Source of the DNA: Azomonas agilis
Lineage (GTDB): Bacteria > Pseudomonadota > Gammaproteobacteria > Pseudomonadales > Pseudomonadaceae
Direction of reading: 5' to 3'
Length of the DNA stretch: 64,000 bases
Assembly (NCBI RefSeq): GCF_007830255.1
Contig: NZ_VLKG01000001.1
Coordinates: 434,001 to 498,000 of the forward strand
Part shown: positions 27,462 through 39,376 of the stretch, in pieces
Layout: each line of letters opens with the position of its first letter
Numbering within the stretch: the first letter of the stretch is position 1
Notes under the pieces: model-generated
The model's input: only the letters and a program-made list of their open reading frames with translations
What the model was told of the DNA's origin: nothing
Database searches by the model: none
Program-made: the position numbers and the translations under genes

Positions 27462-28661
27462 TCAATCAGCTTGACGTCTTAAAAAAGCAGGAATATCTAA
27501 ATAATCCAGATCCTCTTGGGAGTTAATACGGTTAGCGCTGGAAGATTGAGCCTGATTGCGCAAGATGGTTGGACGCTCTAAATCACGGTAATTCACGTTT
27601 TGAGGATCAGGGCGTACTGGAGCTGTAGGCTGTTGCTGTTGCTGTTGCTGTTGCGGCGCTGCAATTGTAGTTTCAACAGCAGGCTTAGTCACAGGACGAT
27701 CCAAACGCGAATTCAACCCGGTGGCTACTACAGTAACGTGCAGCTCATCACGCATTTCAGGATCAATCACCGCGCCTACTTTGACAGTAGCTTCATCAGA
27801 GGCAAAGGCTTCGATGATCTCGCCCACGGCGGCGTACTCACCTAAGGACAGATCATTGCCAGCGGTAATGTTAACCAGAATACCCCGTGCGCCCAGCAGA
27901 TCGACATCTTCCAATAAGGGGTTACGGATGGCGGCCTCTGTCGCCTCACGGGCACGATTTTGGCCACTGGCAAAACCAGTTCCCATCATCGCCATGCCCA
28001 TTTCACCCATCACGGTTTTCACGTCTGCAAAATCGACGTTCATTAAACCGGGGCGCTGCATAATATCGGAAATACCCCGTACCGCACCGGCTAACACATC
28101 ATCCGCTTTGGCAAAGGCGGCCAGCAGGCTGGCATCTTTACCCAGAATGGTCAGCAACTTTTCGTTAGGAATAGTGATTAATGAGTCAACGCACTCGGAT
28201 AGAGCACGGATACCCTCATCGGCCACCTGCATCCGCTTACGCCCTTCAAAAGGGAAGGGTCGAGTCACTACAGCTACGGTCAGAATGCCCATTTCTTTGG
28301 CCACCTGAGCAATAATAGGTGCAGCACCTGTACCGGTTCCGCCACCCATACCGGTGGTAATGAACACCATATCCGCACCATCGAGCACTTCAGAGATGCG
28401 TTCGCGATCTTCCATCGCCGCTTGACGGCCAATCTCTGGATTAGTACCAGCCCCCAATCCTTTGGTAATGCCAGAACCTAATTGTAAAACAGTACGTACT
28501 TCAATCTTTTTCAGGGCTTGTGCGTCTGTATTAGCACAAATGAATTCAACACCCTCGACATTGCTGCGAGCCATGTGATTTACGGCATTACCACCGCCGC
28601 CACCCACACCGATCACCTTAATTACTGCGTTTTGCGGACTATGATCAACGAGCTCGAACAT
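27462..28661 (-). CDS. ftsZ: Cell division GTPase FtsZ
   Basis: FtsZ forms the division ring. The 399-residue product has IKVIGVGGGGGNAVNHM, the tubulin signature GGGTGTGAAP near residue 106, and the conserved C-terminal peptide LDYLDIPAFLRRQAD that binds FtsA and ZipA. The variable linker (about 320-380) contains eight consecutive glutamines, encoded largely by a CAACAG repeat. AGGAGAG lies seven bases before the ATG. It follows ftsA by 58 bases. Confidence 0.98.
   Translation of the reverse strand: MFELVDHSPQNAVIKVIGVGGGGGNAVNHMARSNVEGVEFICANTDAQALKKIEVRTVLQLGSGITKGLGAGTNPEIGRQAAMEDRERISEVLDGADMVFITTGMGGGTGTGAAPIIAQVAKEMGILTVAVVTRPFPFEGRKRMQVADEGIRALSECVDSLITIPNEKLLTILGKDASLLAAFAKADDVLAGAVRGISDIMQRPGLMNVDFADVKTVMGEMGMAMMGTGFASGQNRAREATEAAIRNPLLEDVDLLGARGILVNITAGNDLSLGEYAAVGEIIEAFASDEATVKVGAVIDPEMRDELHVTVVATGLNSRLDRPVTKPAVETTIAAPQQQQQQQQPTAPVRPDPQNVNYRDLERPTILRNQAQSSSANRINSQEDLDYLDIPAFLRRQAD
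27629..27655 (-). repeat. CAACAG-type repeat encoding the FtsZ glutamine run
   Basis: The plus strand reads as about four tandem copies of CTGTTG, giving alternating CAA and CAG glutamine codons in the FtsZ linker. The six-base unit keeps the frame if copies are gained or lost. Confidence 0.8.
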
Positions 28662-28719
28662 GCTGAATCTCTCCTGTAATCCCGTAATTTCTAATTCTAT
28701 ATATTTGCTTTTCTACGTT

Positions 28720-29991
28720 TCAGAAATTACCTTGAATCCAACCCTTTAAACGACCAAGCATAGACGGCTTTGGTGGCTTTGGCTGATATTCGTCAGGTTC
28801 ATCCAGAAACGGCTCTAAGTCAGACATGGGTGTCCCCTCTGACTGCTTTTGCAATCCGTATAACAGTAACCCTACGCTGGTTGAATAAATAGGATTACGT
28901 ACCACATCTGCTAACCCCCTAACACCTTGAGGTGTTCCCAAGCGCACGGGCATGTGGAAAATCTCTTCAGCCAGCTCTACCGCTCCCTCCATCTTTGCTG
29001 TCCCTCCGGTTAGCACCAAACCAGCAGGGATTAAATCTTCATAACCACTGCGGCGTAACTCAGCTTGAATTAATGTAAAGAGCTCTTCGTAACGTGGCTC
29101 TACTACTTCAGCTAATGCCTGACGAGACAACTCACGAGGCGGACGGTCTCCTACACTCGGCACTTTAATCGTTTCACCCGCTCCTGCCAGTTTGGCTAAA
29201 GCACAGGCATAACGGATTTTTATTTCCTCAGCATATTGCGTCGGAGTGCGCAGCGCCATAGCAATGTCATTGGTGACTTGATCACCCGCAATAGGGATGA
29301 CCGCAGTGTGACGTATAGCACCTTCCGTGAAAATGCAGATATCGGTAGTTCCGCCCCCAATATCGACTAAACAAACGCCTAATTCTTTTTCATCGTCTGT
29401 CAATACGGCGTTCGCGGAGGCCAGTTGCTCTAGGATAATATCATCGACTTCTAAGCCACAACGACGTACACATTTTTCGACGTTCTGGGCAGCGTTAACA
29501 GCACAGGTCACCACATGCACCTTAGCCTCTAAACGTACCCCTGACATTCCTAAAGGCTCGCGAACGCCCTCTTGATTATCAATAACGTAATCTTGGGGCA
29601 GCGTATGCAAGACCCGCTGGTCTGCTGGAATAGCTACCGCTTGAGCCGCATCCAACACCCGTTCCAGATCAGCTTCACTGACTTCACGGTCTTTGATAGC
29701 CACAATACCGTGGGAGTTCAAACTGCGAATATGATTACCGGCTAAGCCCACAAAAGCAGAATGAATCCGACAACCGGCCATCAGTTGAGCCTCTTCGATC
29801 GCTCGCTGGATCGATTGCACGGTTGATTCGATATTGACGACAACCCCTTTCTTCAGACCCCGTGATGGATGGCTGCCAATACCAACAATTTCTAATTGGC
29901 CTTCGGTTGTCACCTCACCGACCAACGCCACTACTTTAGATGTGCCGATGTCGAGTCCAACGATCATCTTCCCAGTTTGCACATAAGACAT
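28720..29991 (-). CDS. ftsA: Cell division protein FtsA
   Basis: FtsA is the actin-like anchor that ties FtsZ to the membrane. The 423-residue product has the actin-fold phosphate motifs MIVGLDIGTSKVVALVGE and CLVDIGGGTTDICIF, and the 1C-type insertion with RIHSAFVGLAGNHIRS. It ends in an amphipathic helix (SMLGRLKGWIQGNF) for membrane binding. The frame extends 20 codons upstream into ftsQ, but the ATG before SYVQTGKM has AAGGAA at the right distance. That leaves a 13-base gap to ftsQ. Confidence 0.97.
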   Translation of the reverse strand: MSYVQTGKMIVGLDIGTSKVVALVGEVTTEGQLEIVGIGSHPSRGLKKGVVVNIESTVQSIQRAIEEAQLMAGCRIHSAFVGLAGNHIRSLNSHGIVAIKDREVSEADLERVLDAAQAVAIPADQRVLHTLPQDYVIDNQEGVREPLGMSGVRLEAKVHVVTCAVNAAQNVEKCVRRCGLEVDDIILEQLASANAVLTDDEKELGVCLVDIGGGTTDICIFTEGAIRHTAVIPIAGDQVTNDIAMALRTPTQYAEEIKIRYACALAKLAGAGETIKVPSVGDRPPRELSRQALAEVVEPRYEELFTLIQAELRRSGYEDLIPAGLVLTGGTAKMEGAVELAEEIFHMPVRLGTPQGVRGLADVVRNPIYSTSVGLLLYGLQKQSEGTPMSDLEPFLDEPDEYQPKPPKPSMLGRLKGWIQGNF

Positions 29992-30004
29992 GTTCGGTTT
30001 TCCT

Positions 30005-30886
30005 TCAATTCTTTCTGGATGCCGCTGCTTTCGCTGCCGGGGTTGCCTCACGCCATGCTACGGCTAAACCCTTAGGATAGCGAAGGTCAATACGTGCAAT
30101 ATTGTCACGTTGGGGTTCCAGCGCTTTTTGATAAATGGTGGTAAAACGGCGTACTTTTTCCAGCACCTGATCACGCCCTAACAGCATTTCAATGCCCTGC
30201 TCTGTGCTCAGAAACCAGCTACCGCGATCACGCAGCTCCAAACGTGTAATCGAAAATCCTAAAGGGCGTAACATGTGACTCAGTATTTGATACTGATGCA
30301 TCACTTTTTGCTGCGCTCGTTGTGGGCCATACAAATAAGGCAAGTGTGCGTAATTTCCCGTATCACCCGGGGTAAACGACTGCCCCTGAGTATTTAATAA
30401 TGCCTGCTGCCCCCAACGGGCTATGGGTATCTGCTCAGCTAGGTGTACAACGATCTGATCAGGCCACACACGACGCACCTCAGCCCGCGCCACCCAAGGA
30501 ATTTGCTCTAACTCTTGGCGAATACCGAGTAAATTAACTTGGAAAAAAGGCCGCTCGACTAAAGGAGCTAGTCGCTGCTGCACAACCAGAGGGCTAACAT
30601 GGGGAAGCTCCCCCTGCACGGCAACACGGGCTATGGGCCGATTAATGTAGGGCAACAAATTTTGACTTAATACATACCCCCCAACCACCAACCCCACCAA
30701 CAGCAGCCCCCAGAACAGGTGCTTAAAAATCCCAAACCAATAAAATCTTGGCTTTGGGGGCTTGGCTGGCTTCGCTGTGGAGGAGCTAGACGAAGGCCTT
30801 TGTAATCGACTCGCTCCCCGTTGTCCCACTCCGCCTAGCTGTGGAGCACGCTTATCCTGCGATTGTGAACGCACTCCCAGAACCAT
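30005..30886 (-). CDS. ftsQ: Cell division protein FtsQ
   Basis: The 293-residue bitopic protein has a long charged cytoplasmic tail rich in Ser/Pro/Lys, a membrane helix near residue 55 ([18 protein letters not shown]), a POTRA domain starting [19 protein letters not shown] and a beta domain with [21 protein letters not shown]. FtsQ recruits FtsB/FtsL to the divisome from the periplasmic side. It starts two bases after ddlB with AGGGAC upstream. The C-terminal Ala/Lys tail ([12 protein letters not shown]) varies in relatives. Confidence 0.95.
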   Translation of the reverse strand: MVLGVRSQSQDKRAPQLGGVGQRGASRLQRPSSSSSTAKPAKPPKPRFYWFGIFKHLFWGLLLVGLVVGGYVLSQNLLPYINRPIARVAVQGELPHVSPLVVQQRLAPLVERPFFQVNLLGIRQELEQIPWVARAEVRRVWPDQIVVHLAEQIPIARWGQQALLNTQGQSFTPGDTGNYAHLPYLYGPQRAQQKVMHQYQILSHMLRPLGFSITRLELRDRGSWFLSTEQGIEMLLGRDQVLEKVRRFTTIYQKALEPQRDNIARIDLRYPKGLAVAWREATPAAKAAASRKN

Positions 30887-30888
30887 GC

Positions 30889-31845
<957 letters not shown>

Positions 31846-33288
31846 TCACAGCGCAGAGTCGATAAATAATGGATTTTTAATCAGTTGTGGGGCTAAAGCG
31901 CCCACATCTCCAGCCCCTTGGCACAACAAAATATCATCGGGCCGTAGTAGCGGTTTAAGTATGGGGGCTAGGTCAGTACCTCGCTCCACATAGATAGGAT
32001 CAAGTTGCCCACGCTGGCGGATGCTGTGACACAACTGTCGGCTATCCGCTCCGGGAATGGGCTCCTCTCCCGCGGGATAAACCTCCAGCAGCAAGAGTAC
32101 GTTGGCATCGGTCAGAACCTGTACAAAATCCTCATACAGATCGCGGGTGCGGGTAAAACGATGGGGCTGATAGACCATGATGAGGCGGCGTTTTGGCCAG
32201 CCACTACGCACCGCTTTAATGACCGCCGCTACCTCTCTGGGATGATGGCCATAATCATCTACCAGCATGACGCTGCCGCCTTCTACCTTGAGCTCGCCAT
32301 ACACCTGAAAACGCCGCCCTACGCCTTGGAACTCCGAGAGCCCTTGGATAATGGCGGTATCAGAAATCCCTTCATCGGTGGCAATAGCGATGGTAGCCAA
32401 GGCATTCAATACATTGTGGTTGCCGGGCATATTGACCATCAAATCCATCGGCTCACGCCCCTGCCGATGCACTCGAAAATAGGTGCGCATCCCCTCTTGG
32501 CGAATATGGCTAGCCCAAACATCGGCCTCTTCAGACAGACCATAGGTTAAACGCGGGCGACCAATTTGTGGCAGGATTTCGCGCACAATCGGATCATCAA
32601 TGCACAGCACGGCCAACCCATAAAAAGGCAGGTTGTGCAGAAAGTCGACAAAGGTTTTCTTGAGCTTGCCAAAGTCACCGTCGTAGGTGTCCATATGGTC
32701 AGCATCAATATTAGTGACTACAGACACCATCGGCTGTAGGTGCAGGAAGCTGGCATCACTCTCATCCGCCTCGGCAATCAAATAGCGACTGCCGCCCAGT
32801 TGTGCGTTGGTTCCCGCTGCATTCAAGCGTCCACCGATCACAAAGGTGGGATCAAGGCCCGCTGCGGCAAATACCGAAGCCAATAAACTGGTGGTGGTGG
32901 TTTTACCGTGGGTGCCTGCTACGGCGATGCCGTGGCGATAGCGCATTAATTCGGCCAGCATTTCGGCACGGGGAACCACAGGAATGCGTTGCTCTAAGGC
33001 ACTGGCCACTTCGGGGTTTTTGGCGTTTACTGCACTAGAAACCACCAATACGTCCACGCCTACCACATGCTCGGCACTGTGACCAATAAAGATCTGAGCC
33101 CCTAAAGCCGCCAAATGCTCGGTATTGGCTGAGGATTTGATGTCTGAGCCTGAGACTTCATAGCCCAGATTGAGTAACACCTCAGCGATGCCGCACATCC
33201 CGACACCGCCAATACCCACAAAATGCACCCGACGAATTCGGCGCATACGACGCTCTTCAGCCTTGACAGCTCCCGGCGATTTAGCCAC
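31846..33288 (-). CDS. murC: UDP-N-acetylmuramate-L-alanine ligase
   Basis: MurC adds L-alanine to UDP-MurNAc. The 480-residue Mur ligase has [17 protein letters not shown], the ATP loop [15 protein letters not shown] near residue 121, and [14 protein letters not shown]. The start is a GTG inside the murG end (eight-base overlap), with GGAGG six bases upstream. It is slightly long at the N-terminus, with a basic [15 protein letters not shown] tail, as in Pseudomonas. Confidence 0.97.
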   Translation of the reverse strand: MAKSPGAVKAEERRMRRIRRVHFVGIGGVGMCGIAEVLLNLGYEVSGSDIKSSANTEHLAALGAQIFIGHSAEHVVGVDVLVVSSAVNAKNPEVASALEQRIPVVPRAEMLAELMRYRHGIAVAGTHGKTTTTSLLASVFAAAGLDPTFVIGGRLNAAGTNAQLGGSRYLIAEADESDASFLHLQPMVSVVTNIDADHMDTYDGDFGKLKKTFVDFLHNLPFYGLAVLCIDDPIVREILPQIGRPRLTYGLSEEADVWASHIRQEGMRTYFRVHRQGREPMDLMVNMPGNHNVLNALATIAIATDEGISDTAIIQGLSEFQGVGRRFQVYGELKVEGGSVMLVDDYGHHPREVAAVIKAVRSGWPKRRLIMVYQPHRFTRTRDLYEDFVQVLTDANVLLLLEVYPAGEEPIPGADSRQLCHSIRQRGQLDPIYVERGTDLAPILKPLLRPDDILLCQGAGDVGALAPQLIKNPLFIDSAL

Positions 33289-34348
33289 GGGTGGCCTCCA
33301 GACAAATAGTTACTAATTCGGTCGTCGCTTTAGGACGCGCTAACTGACGAGCCAATGCGCCCATTTGCTCCAGTACCTGGGCTTGGGTCATTAACTCAGT
33401 GAGTTGAGCCGCTAAACGGGCAGCATCCAGTTCTGCTTGTGGCAAAATCTGGGCGGCTCCGGCATTAGCTAAATAACGAGCGTTAAAGGTTTGGTGATCG
33501 TCAATAGCATGCGGCAGCGGAATCAGTAGCGAAGGGAGCGCAGCGGCTGCTAATTCACTCACCGTTAAAGCCCCTGCACGACAGACTACTGCATCCGCCC
33601 AAGCATAAGCGTGAGCCATATCCTCAATAAAGGGCAAAACTTTCACCTCTACGCCCGCTTCGCGATAGCGCTGCTCGGTGCGCTCTGCATGTTGCTTACC
33701 CGTTTGATGCCAAACCACAGGGCGCTGTTGTTCGGGAATCAGTCCCAAAGCTTCAGGCAATAAGCAGTTCAGCGGCTCGGCCCCTAGGCTGCCGCCCAGC
33801 ACCAAGAGATGCCGAGGTGGTTGGTCAGTAATTTGCCGCGAGGCTTGGGCAAATAACTCAGGACGTACTGGATTGCCCGTGGTGTATAGGTGCGTCTTAA
33901 GTTTAAAGGTTTCTGGAAAAGCCTCACATACTCGATCAGCCAAAGGAGCCAACAGACGGTTAGTGGTTCCCGCTACCGCGTTTTGCTCATGGATAATCAA
34001 AGGAATGCCACACAGCTTAGCGGCCAGCCCTCCAGGGCCAGAGACATAACCACCAAAGCCCAAAACACAGACAGGCCTCAACTGACGCATCAGGCGAATG
34101 GATTGCACTAAAGCGCCCAGTAACTTAAAAGGAGCGCTTAAGAGCGTTTTAAAGCCTTTACCACGTAGCCCGCCAATACGAATATGGTGCAGAGGAATAC
34201 CAGCAGCGGGTACTAGATCGTTCTCAATCCCCCGGGGTGTACCCAACCAATGCACATCAAAGCCTCGGGCTCGAAACTCTCGCGCACAGGCCAGCGCTGG
34301 AAATACATGACCGCCCGTACCGCCGGCCATGATCAATACCTTAGTCAT
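33281..34348 (-). CDS. murG: Lipid II synthase MurG
   Basis: MurG transfers GlcNAc from UDP-GlcNAc to lipid I on the inner face of the membrane. The 355-residue GT-B enzyme has the glycine loops [17 protein letters not shown] and [44 protein letters not shown] and [22 protein letters not shown]. It overlaps ftsW and murC by eight bases each, which indicates translational coupling. Confidence 0.98.
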   Translation of the reverse strand: MTKVLIMAGGTGGHVFPALACAREFRARGFDVHWLGTPRGIENDLVPAAGIPLHHIRIGGLRGKGFKTLLSAPFKLLGALVQSIRLMRQLRPVCVLGFGGYVSGPGGLAAKLCGIPLIIHEQNAVAGTTNRLLAPLADRVCEAFPETFKLKTHLYTTGNPVRPELFAQASRQITDQPPRHLLVLGGSLGAEPLNCLLPEALGLIPEQQRPVVWHQTGKQHAERTEQRYREAGVEVKVLPFIEDMAHAYAWADAVVCRAGALTVSELAAAALPSLLIPLPHAIDDHQTFNARYLANAGAAQILPQAELDAARLAAQLTELMTQAQVLEQMGALARQLARPKATTELVTICLEATRG

Positions 34349-35570
34349 GCAGCCGCTCCTCTCCCAATTCAGGTTCTATTCTGCTCGATTTAGGATGGGG
34401 AACATATGTACGACCTTCCCGCAGCATTCGACGGCGCTCCCAATCAATACGCAACAAAATAGCCATACTGGCGCAGGTTACAACCAAAGAGCTGCCTCCA
34501 TAACTCAAAAAGGGCAAGGTCAAACCTTTAGTGGGAAGTAGACCGGTATTTACTCCGATATTTACCAAAAATTGGCCAATCCATAGAAAAGCCAATCCCC
34601 AACTCACATAGGCACCAAAAAACAGCCCTGCACGCTCTGCGAGCAATCCCAAGTACAGAGCGCGCAATCCAACAAAGGCAAACAAAGCTACGGTAGCCAG
34701 TGCCCCGACCATACCCAACTCTTCTGCCAATACCGAAAATACAAAATCGGTATGAGCTTCAGGGAGGTAGAACTGCTTTTGCACACTATTACCTAAACCT
34801 ACGCCTAGCCAGTCACCGCGCCCAAAAGCAATCAGCGCTTGAGTGAGCTGATAACCAGAGCCGTATTGATCCGCCCAAGGATCAGTAAAGGTAATCAGGC
34901 GCTGCATCCGATATTCTTGGGTTTGCGCCAAAACGTAGACAGCGAAGATAGCCAGTATGGCCATAAGTCCGAAGCGAAACAGGCCCACACCACCCAAAAA
35001 CAGCATGGCAACGGCAGCGCCCATCATAATCACCGTTGCCCCGAAGTCGGGCTCCATCAACAGCAAAAAGGCCATCGGCAATAGGATTACAAAGGGTTTA
35101 AAAAATCCCCACCATTGTTCCCGTACCTCCTCCTGTCGCCGCTCCAAATACCCTGCGAGGTAGATGACCACAAACAGCTTAGCCAGCTCGGAGGGCTGAA
35201 TGTTGAAAAAGCCGAAGCCAATCCAGCGCATAGAGCCGTTCACTTCGCGACCTATGCCCGGAACCAACACCAGTACTAACAAAACAAAGGCTGCCAGCAG
35301 CAGTTTACCGCTAAGGCGATCCCAAGAGGCCATTGGAATGAGCAAGGTCAAGGTGGCCGCAATTAGCCCCAAGCTAATGTAAATCAGGTGGCGAATCATG
35401 TAGTACAGGGTGTTGCCTGTGGTAGCCGTTGCTACTTCAGAGGAGGCGGAGGTGATCATCACCAAGCCCAAACCTAATAAGCCCAGACAACCTGCTAACA
35501 GGGGGAAGTCAACATCAACGCCACTCCTAAGCGGTGAAGACTCCCTATCTTTATGTAATCGGGAAAGCAT
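34341..35570 (-). CDS. ftsW: Septal peptidoglycan polymerase FtsW
   Basis: This 409-residue SEDS protein has about ten membrane segments. Signature sequences include GIGREVNGSMRWIGFGFFNIQPSEL, the catalytic-region motif EPDFGATVIMMGAA, FVFSVLAEELG and the C-terminal LPFLSYGGSSL. FtsW polymerises glycan strands with FtsI at the septum. It starts on the murD stop codon (TGATG) and overlaps murG by eight bases. Confidence 0.97.
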   Translation of the reverse strand: MLSRLHKDRESSPLRSGVDVDFPLLAGCLGLLGLGLVMITSASSEVATATTGNTLYYMIRHLIYISLGLIAATLTLLIPMASWDRLSGKLLLAAFVLLVLVLVPGIGREVNGSMRWIGFGFFNIQPSELAKLFVVIYLAGYLERRQEEVREQWWGFFKPFVILLPMAFLLLMEPDFGATVIMMGAAVAMLFLGGVGLFRFGLMAILAIFAVYVLAQTQEYRMQRLITFTDPWADQYGSGYQLTQALIAFGRGDWLGVGLGNSVQKQFYLPEAHTDFVFSVLAEELGMVGALATVALFAFVGLRALYLGLLAERAGLFFGAYVSWGLAFLWIGQFLVNIGVNTGLLPTKGLTLPFLSYGGSSLVVTCASMAILLRIDWERRRMLREGRTYVPHPKSSRIEPELGEERLHD

Positions 35571-36913
35571 CAGGCAAGCCCCTCTACAGTAGCGGCAAAG
35601 AGCTGCCCGCGCTCTTCAAAGTTTTTGAACATATCCAAACTGGCACAGGCCGGCGATAGCAATACCGCATCCCCTGCTTGGGCTTGTTTAGCAGCTAACT
35701 CCACAGCTTCTTCTAAAGAAGCAGCGGCTTCCAGCACTACCGTACCACTCAAAACTTCCGCGATACGGTCAGCATCACGGCCAATCAATATTACGGCACG
35801 GCAGTAGCGGGCCACCGGATCCCGCAACGGCTTAAAGTCAGCACCTTTGCCGTCACCTCCGGCAATCAGCACCAAACGGCCGGCAATGTCTGCGCCTAAG
35901 CCTTCAATAGCGGCTAAAGCAGCTCCAACATTGGTGGCTTTGGAGTCGTCGTAGTAGCTCACTCCAGCACGCTCTCGAATCCACTGACAGCGATGGGCCA
36001 GTCCGGTAAAGCTTCGTAATGCCTTCAGCATCGGTGCAAAGGGTAAGCCTACGGCATACCCTAAAGCCAAAGCGGCTAAAGCATTGGCCTGATTATGGGT
36101 GCCCCGAATTTTCAATTCACGCACGGGCATCAAAGCATCAAACTGAAAGGCCAAATGCTTTTCGCCTCGAATTTCCAACAAACCAAAGTCTTTGAAGTGG
36201 GGCTCACCCAAGCCAAAAGTCCAAAAAGGTACGTTGTCGTTTAACAAGGGCTGACTTAAGGGGTCGTCACGATTGACCACAATCTGCCGTGCACCTCGGA
36301 AAATACGGTGTTTGGCTCGGTGGTAAACGGCCAGCCGTTTGTAGCGATCCATATGGTCTTCGCTGACATTCAAGCAGGTGGCAACCTCAGCACCTAGATG
36401 CTCGGTGGTTTCTAACTGAAAGCTGGACAGTTCCAACACATACAGCTCAACCGAATCGTCTAAAAGATCAAGGGCTGGGGTTCCTAAGTTTCCACCTACA
36501 CCCACTTTGCGCCCTGCGGCCTGAGCCATCAGGCCCACCAAAGTGGTTACGGTACTTTTAGCATTGGAGCCGGTAATAGCCACAATGGGCGCTGTGGCCG
36601 CTTTGGAAAAAAGGTCTATATCCCCAGAAATACGCACACCTCGAGCCGCTGCATCAAGTAATGCGGGCGTATGCAGTGGCAATCCAGGGCTGACCAATAA
36701 CTCGGTCGCTCGACACAAAAACTCTGTGTCCAGCTCACCGCAGTGTACCTCTACATTGGGAAAATCACGACGTAGGGCAGCCAGCTCTGGAGGGGCAGTT
36801 CGCGTATCCACCACAGCAAATGGAACACCTTGACTGGCTAGGTAGCGAGCTACGGATAAGCCGCTCTTGCCCAGTCCCACCACAATACGGAGTTGATCAG
36901 AAACTGGCTGCAC
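35570..36913 (-). CDS. murD: UDP-N-acetylmuramoylalanine-D-glutamate ligase
   Basis: MurD adds D-glutamate to the growing precursor. The 447-residue enzyme has RIVVGLGKSGLSVARYL, the ATP loop ITGSNAKSTVTTLVGLMA near residue 115, NVSEDHMDRY and YYDDSKATNVGAALAAI. The start is GTG, with GAGG overlapping the mraY stop region six bases upstream. Confidence 0.97.
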   Translation of the reverse strand: MQPVSDQLRIVVGLGKSGLSVARYLASQGVPFAVVDTRTAPPELAALRRDFPNVEVHCGELDTEFLCRATELLVSPGLPLHTPALLDAAARGVRISGDIDLFSKAATAPIVAITGSNAKSTVTTLVGLMAQAAGRKVGVGGNLGTPALDLLDDSVELYVLELSSFQLETTEHLGAEVATCLNVSEDHMDRYKRLAVYHRAKHRIFRGARQIVVNRDDPLSQPLLNDNVPFWTFGLGEPHFKDFGLLEIRGEKHLAFQFDALMPVRELKIRGTHNQANALAALALGYAVGLPFAPMLKALRSFTGLAHRCQWIRERAGVSYYDDSKATNVGAALAAIEGLGADIAGRLVLIAGGDGKGADFKPLRDPVARYCRAVILIGRDADRIAEVLSGTVVLEAAASLEEAVELAAKQAQAGDAVLLSPACASLDMFKNFEERGQLFAATVEGLA

Positions 36914-36919
36914 GTCTGT

Positions 36920-38002
36920 TTACCTCAACTTCAGGGTGGCCAAACCAATGAGTACCAAAACCACGGTGATAATCCAGAAGCGCACAATCACGCGCGGCTC
37001 TGGCCAGCCTTTCAGCTCGAAGTGGTGGTGAATGGGAGCCATACGAAATACTCGTTTACCGGTTAGCTTAAACGAGGCAACTTGAATCATGACCGATAGG
37101 GTTTCGATAACAAACACCCCACCCATGATGAATAGCACGATTTCTTGGCGCACGATGACGGCAATAGTGCCTAAAGCAGCTCCTAAGGCCAACGCACCCA
37201 CATCGCCCATAAATACTTGGGCCGGATAGGTGTTGAACCAGAGAAAGCCCAATCCCGCACCGATTAAAGCGCCGCAAAATACAATCAGCTCACCCGCGCC
37301 CGGCACATAGGGAATCAACAGATATTGAGCAAAGTTGACGTTACCGGACAGATAGCAAAATATGCCTAAGGCTCCTCCCACCATGACCGTAGGCATAATG
37401 GCTAAACCGTCCAGGCCATCGGTTAGGTTCACTGCATTGCTAGAGCCCACAATGACAAAGTAGCTTAGAACTACAAAGCCAAAGCCTAAAGGAATACTGA
37501 CATCCTTTAACATCGGCACAATAAAGGTGGTTTCTACCGGTGTTTGCGCCGTCCAATACAAGAACAAAGCAGCCACCAAACCAAACACTGACTGCCAGAA
37601 ATACTTCCAACGACTGGGCAAGCCTCGGGAGTTTTTCTCAATCACTTTGCGATAATCATCCACCCAACCGATGGCCCCAAACAGCAGGGTGACCAACAAA
37701 ACAGTCCACAGATAACGGCTGGATAAGTCGCCCCACAACAGGGTACTGACGGTGATTGCCGATAAAATCAGCGCGCCGCCCATAGTGGGTGTACCCTTTT
37801 TCGACAGATGAGACTGCGGGCCATCATTACGAATCGCTTGACCAATTTGGCGCAGCTGTAGGGTACGGATCATCCAAGGCCCTAAGCATAGGGCAATGAT
37901 TAAAGCCGTCAGTACCCCTAAAATCCCCCGTAGGGTCAGGTACTGAACTACCGAAAATCCAGTGTAGAACTGTTGCAGATACTCTGCGAGCAACAGCAGC
38001 AT
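36920..38002 (-). CDS. mraY: Phospho-MurNAc-pentapeptide translocase MraY
   Basis: MraY makes lipid I at the membrane. The 360-residue protein has ten predicted membrane segments, with signatures [45 protein letters not shown] (the catalytic aspartates), [11 protein letters not shown] and [15 protein letters not shown]. It abuts murF directly and is followed by murD after six bases. Confidence 0.98.
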   Translation of the reverse strand: MLLLLAEYLQQFYTGFSVVQYLTLRGILGVLTALIIALCLGPWMIRTLQLRQIGQAIRNDGPQSHLSKKGTPTMGGALILSAITVSTLLWGDLSSRYLWTVLLVTLLFGAIGWVDDYRKVIEKNSRGLPSRWKYFWQSVFGLVAALFLYWTAQTPVETTFIVPMLKDVSIPLGFGFVVLSYFVIVGSSNAVNLTDGLDGLAIMPTVMVGGALGIFCYLSGNVNFAQYLLIPYVPGAGELIVFCGALIGAGLGFLWFNTYPAQVFMGDVGALALGAALGTIAVIVRQEIVLFIMGGVFVIETLSVMIQVASFKLTGKRVFRMAPIHHHFELKGWPEPRVIVRFWIITVVLVLIGLATLKLR

Positions 38003-39376
38003 TCAAAGCGTCTCCGTAGGGGATGAACTCAAAGCAGTAACGACCTTGTCCATTGCCGCACTGCGTGAACCTTTAATCAGTAAGCTAGTATCTGGAGCAC
38101 ATAGGGGCTTTAAGGCCGCGATGAGGGCCGCTTGGTCACTAAAGTGGTGTCCAGCATCGCCAAAGGCCGCTACCGCATGGGCCATATGCGGGCCCACAGC
38201 ATATAAAGCGTCCACTTTACCCTGAGCGTATTGGCCTACTTGTCGATGGCTAGACTCAACCCAATCGCCCAGTTCACCCATATCGCCCAGAACTAAAATT
38301 TTGCGTCCAGTCAGGCTGGCCAGAATATCAATGGCCGCCATCATGGAAACGGGGTTGGCATTGTAGCTGTCATCAATTAAACGCACGCTACCCAAACCCA
38401 AAGAAGTTACCGCACGCCCTTTAACCGGCTGCACGGCTTGTAATCCCTGTTGAATGGCGCTAGGAACAATCCCCATCGCGTAGGTAACAGCAGCAGCAGC
38501 TAAGGCATTAGCTACGTTATGCCGCCCCAGCAAATTGAGTTGTACCTCCAGATTTCCCCAAGGGCCTTGCATCTGGAACTGGGGACATCCGCGTCCATCT
38601 TGAGTCAAGGCAAGGGCGCGTACATCAGCCTGTTCGCAGAACCCAAAGGACAATACCGAACGTGCTCCCGCCCGCTGTTTCCAGCGTTCAAACGCCGGAT
38701 CATCACGGTTTAGCACTGCAACGCCCTGATCGTCTAAGCCTTCTAAAATCTCGCCCTTAGCTTCAACAATACGTTCAGGCCCACCAAACTCACCCACATG
38801 GGCTAAGCCTGCATTGGTAATCAAGCATACCTGCGGGCGTACTAAGGCCACCGTATAGGCAATTTCTCCCACATGGGAAGCGCCTAGTTCCAAAATAGCG
38901 CTTTGGTGTTGGGCATTCAGCTCCAATAGGGTGAGAGGAACGCCCAAATCATTGTTCAAATTGCCACGGGTAGCCAATACACTCTCGGCCCCGTGGGCCA
39001 CGCGTAAAATGCTGGCGATCAGTTCTTTGGCGGTTGTTTTACCGCTAGAGCCCGTCACAGCGGCCATTGAGCCACTAAAGCGCTGACGATTTAAAGCCCC
39101 CAACTGACCCAAGGCTATACGCGTATCAGCCACCTTTAATTGAGGCAGAGGACAATCCGAAACTGCATGGGCTACCAAAGCAGCCACCGCGCCCTTGGCT
39201 GCTACTTCGTTTAAATATTGATGCCCATCAAAACGTTCACCCACTAAGGCAATAAACAACTGCCCCGGCTGAATGGCTCGACTGTCAGTACTGACTGAGC
39301 AGAAGGACGCATCCGACCCGATCAATTGGGCAGCCAGAGGCACTTGGAGCTCACTCAAGCTGAAGCGCTTAAACAT
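38003..39376 (-). CDS. murF: UDP-MurNAc-tripeptide D-alanyl-D-alanine ligase
   Basis: MurF adds the D-Ala-D-Ala made by DdlB. The 457-residue ligase has DSRAIQPGQLFIALVGERFDG, ATP loop VTGSSGKTTAKELIAS, GNLNNDLGVPLTLL and DDSYNANPVSM. An in-frame GTG nine bases upstream is possible, but GGAG sits eight bases before the ATG. It overlaps the end of murE by eight bases. Confidence 0.97.
   Translation of the reverse strand: MFKRFSLSELQVPLAAQLIGSDASFCSVSTDSRAIQPGQLFIALVGERFDGHQYLNEVAAKGAVAALVAHAVSDCPLPQLKVADTRIALGQLGALNRQRFSGSMAAVTGSSGKTTAKELIASILRVAHGAESVLATRGNLNNDLGVPLTLLELNAQHQSAILELGASHVGEIAYTVALVRPQVCLITNAGLAHVGEFGGPERIVEAKGEILEGLDDQGVAVLNRDDPAFERWKQRAGARSVLSFGFCEQADVRALALTQDGRGCPQFQMQGPWGNLEVQLNLLGRHNVANALAAAAVTYAMGIVPSAIQQGLQAVQPVKGRAVTSLGLGSVRLIDDSYNANPVSMMAAIDILASLTGRKILVLGDMGELGDWVESSHRQVGQYAQGKVDALYAVGPHMAHAVAAFGDAGHHFSDQAALIAALKPLCAPDTSLLIKGSRSAAMDKVVTALSSSPTETL

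Noticed and set aside
27721-28308. 195-codon open frame antisense to ftsZ
   Set aside because: Its low-complexity Ser/Thr/Ala/Arg translation and full overlap with ftsZ mark it as a shadow.
32005-32550. 181-codon open frame antisense to murC
   Set aside because: It overlaps conserved murC coding sequence and shows no family features; it is a shadow frame.
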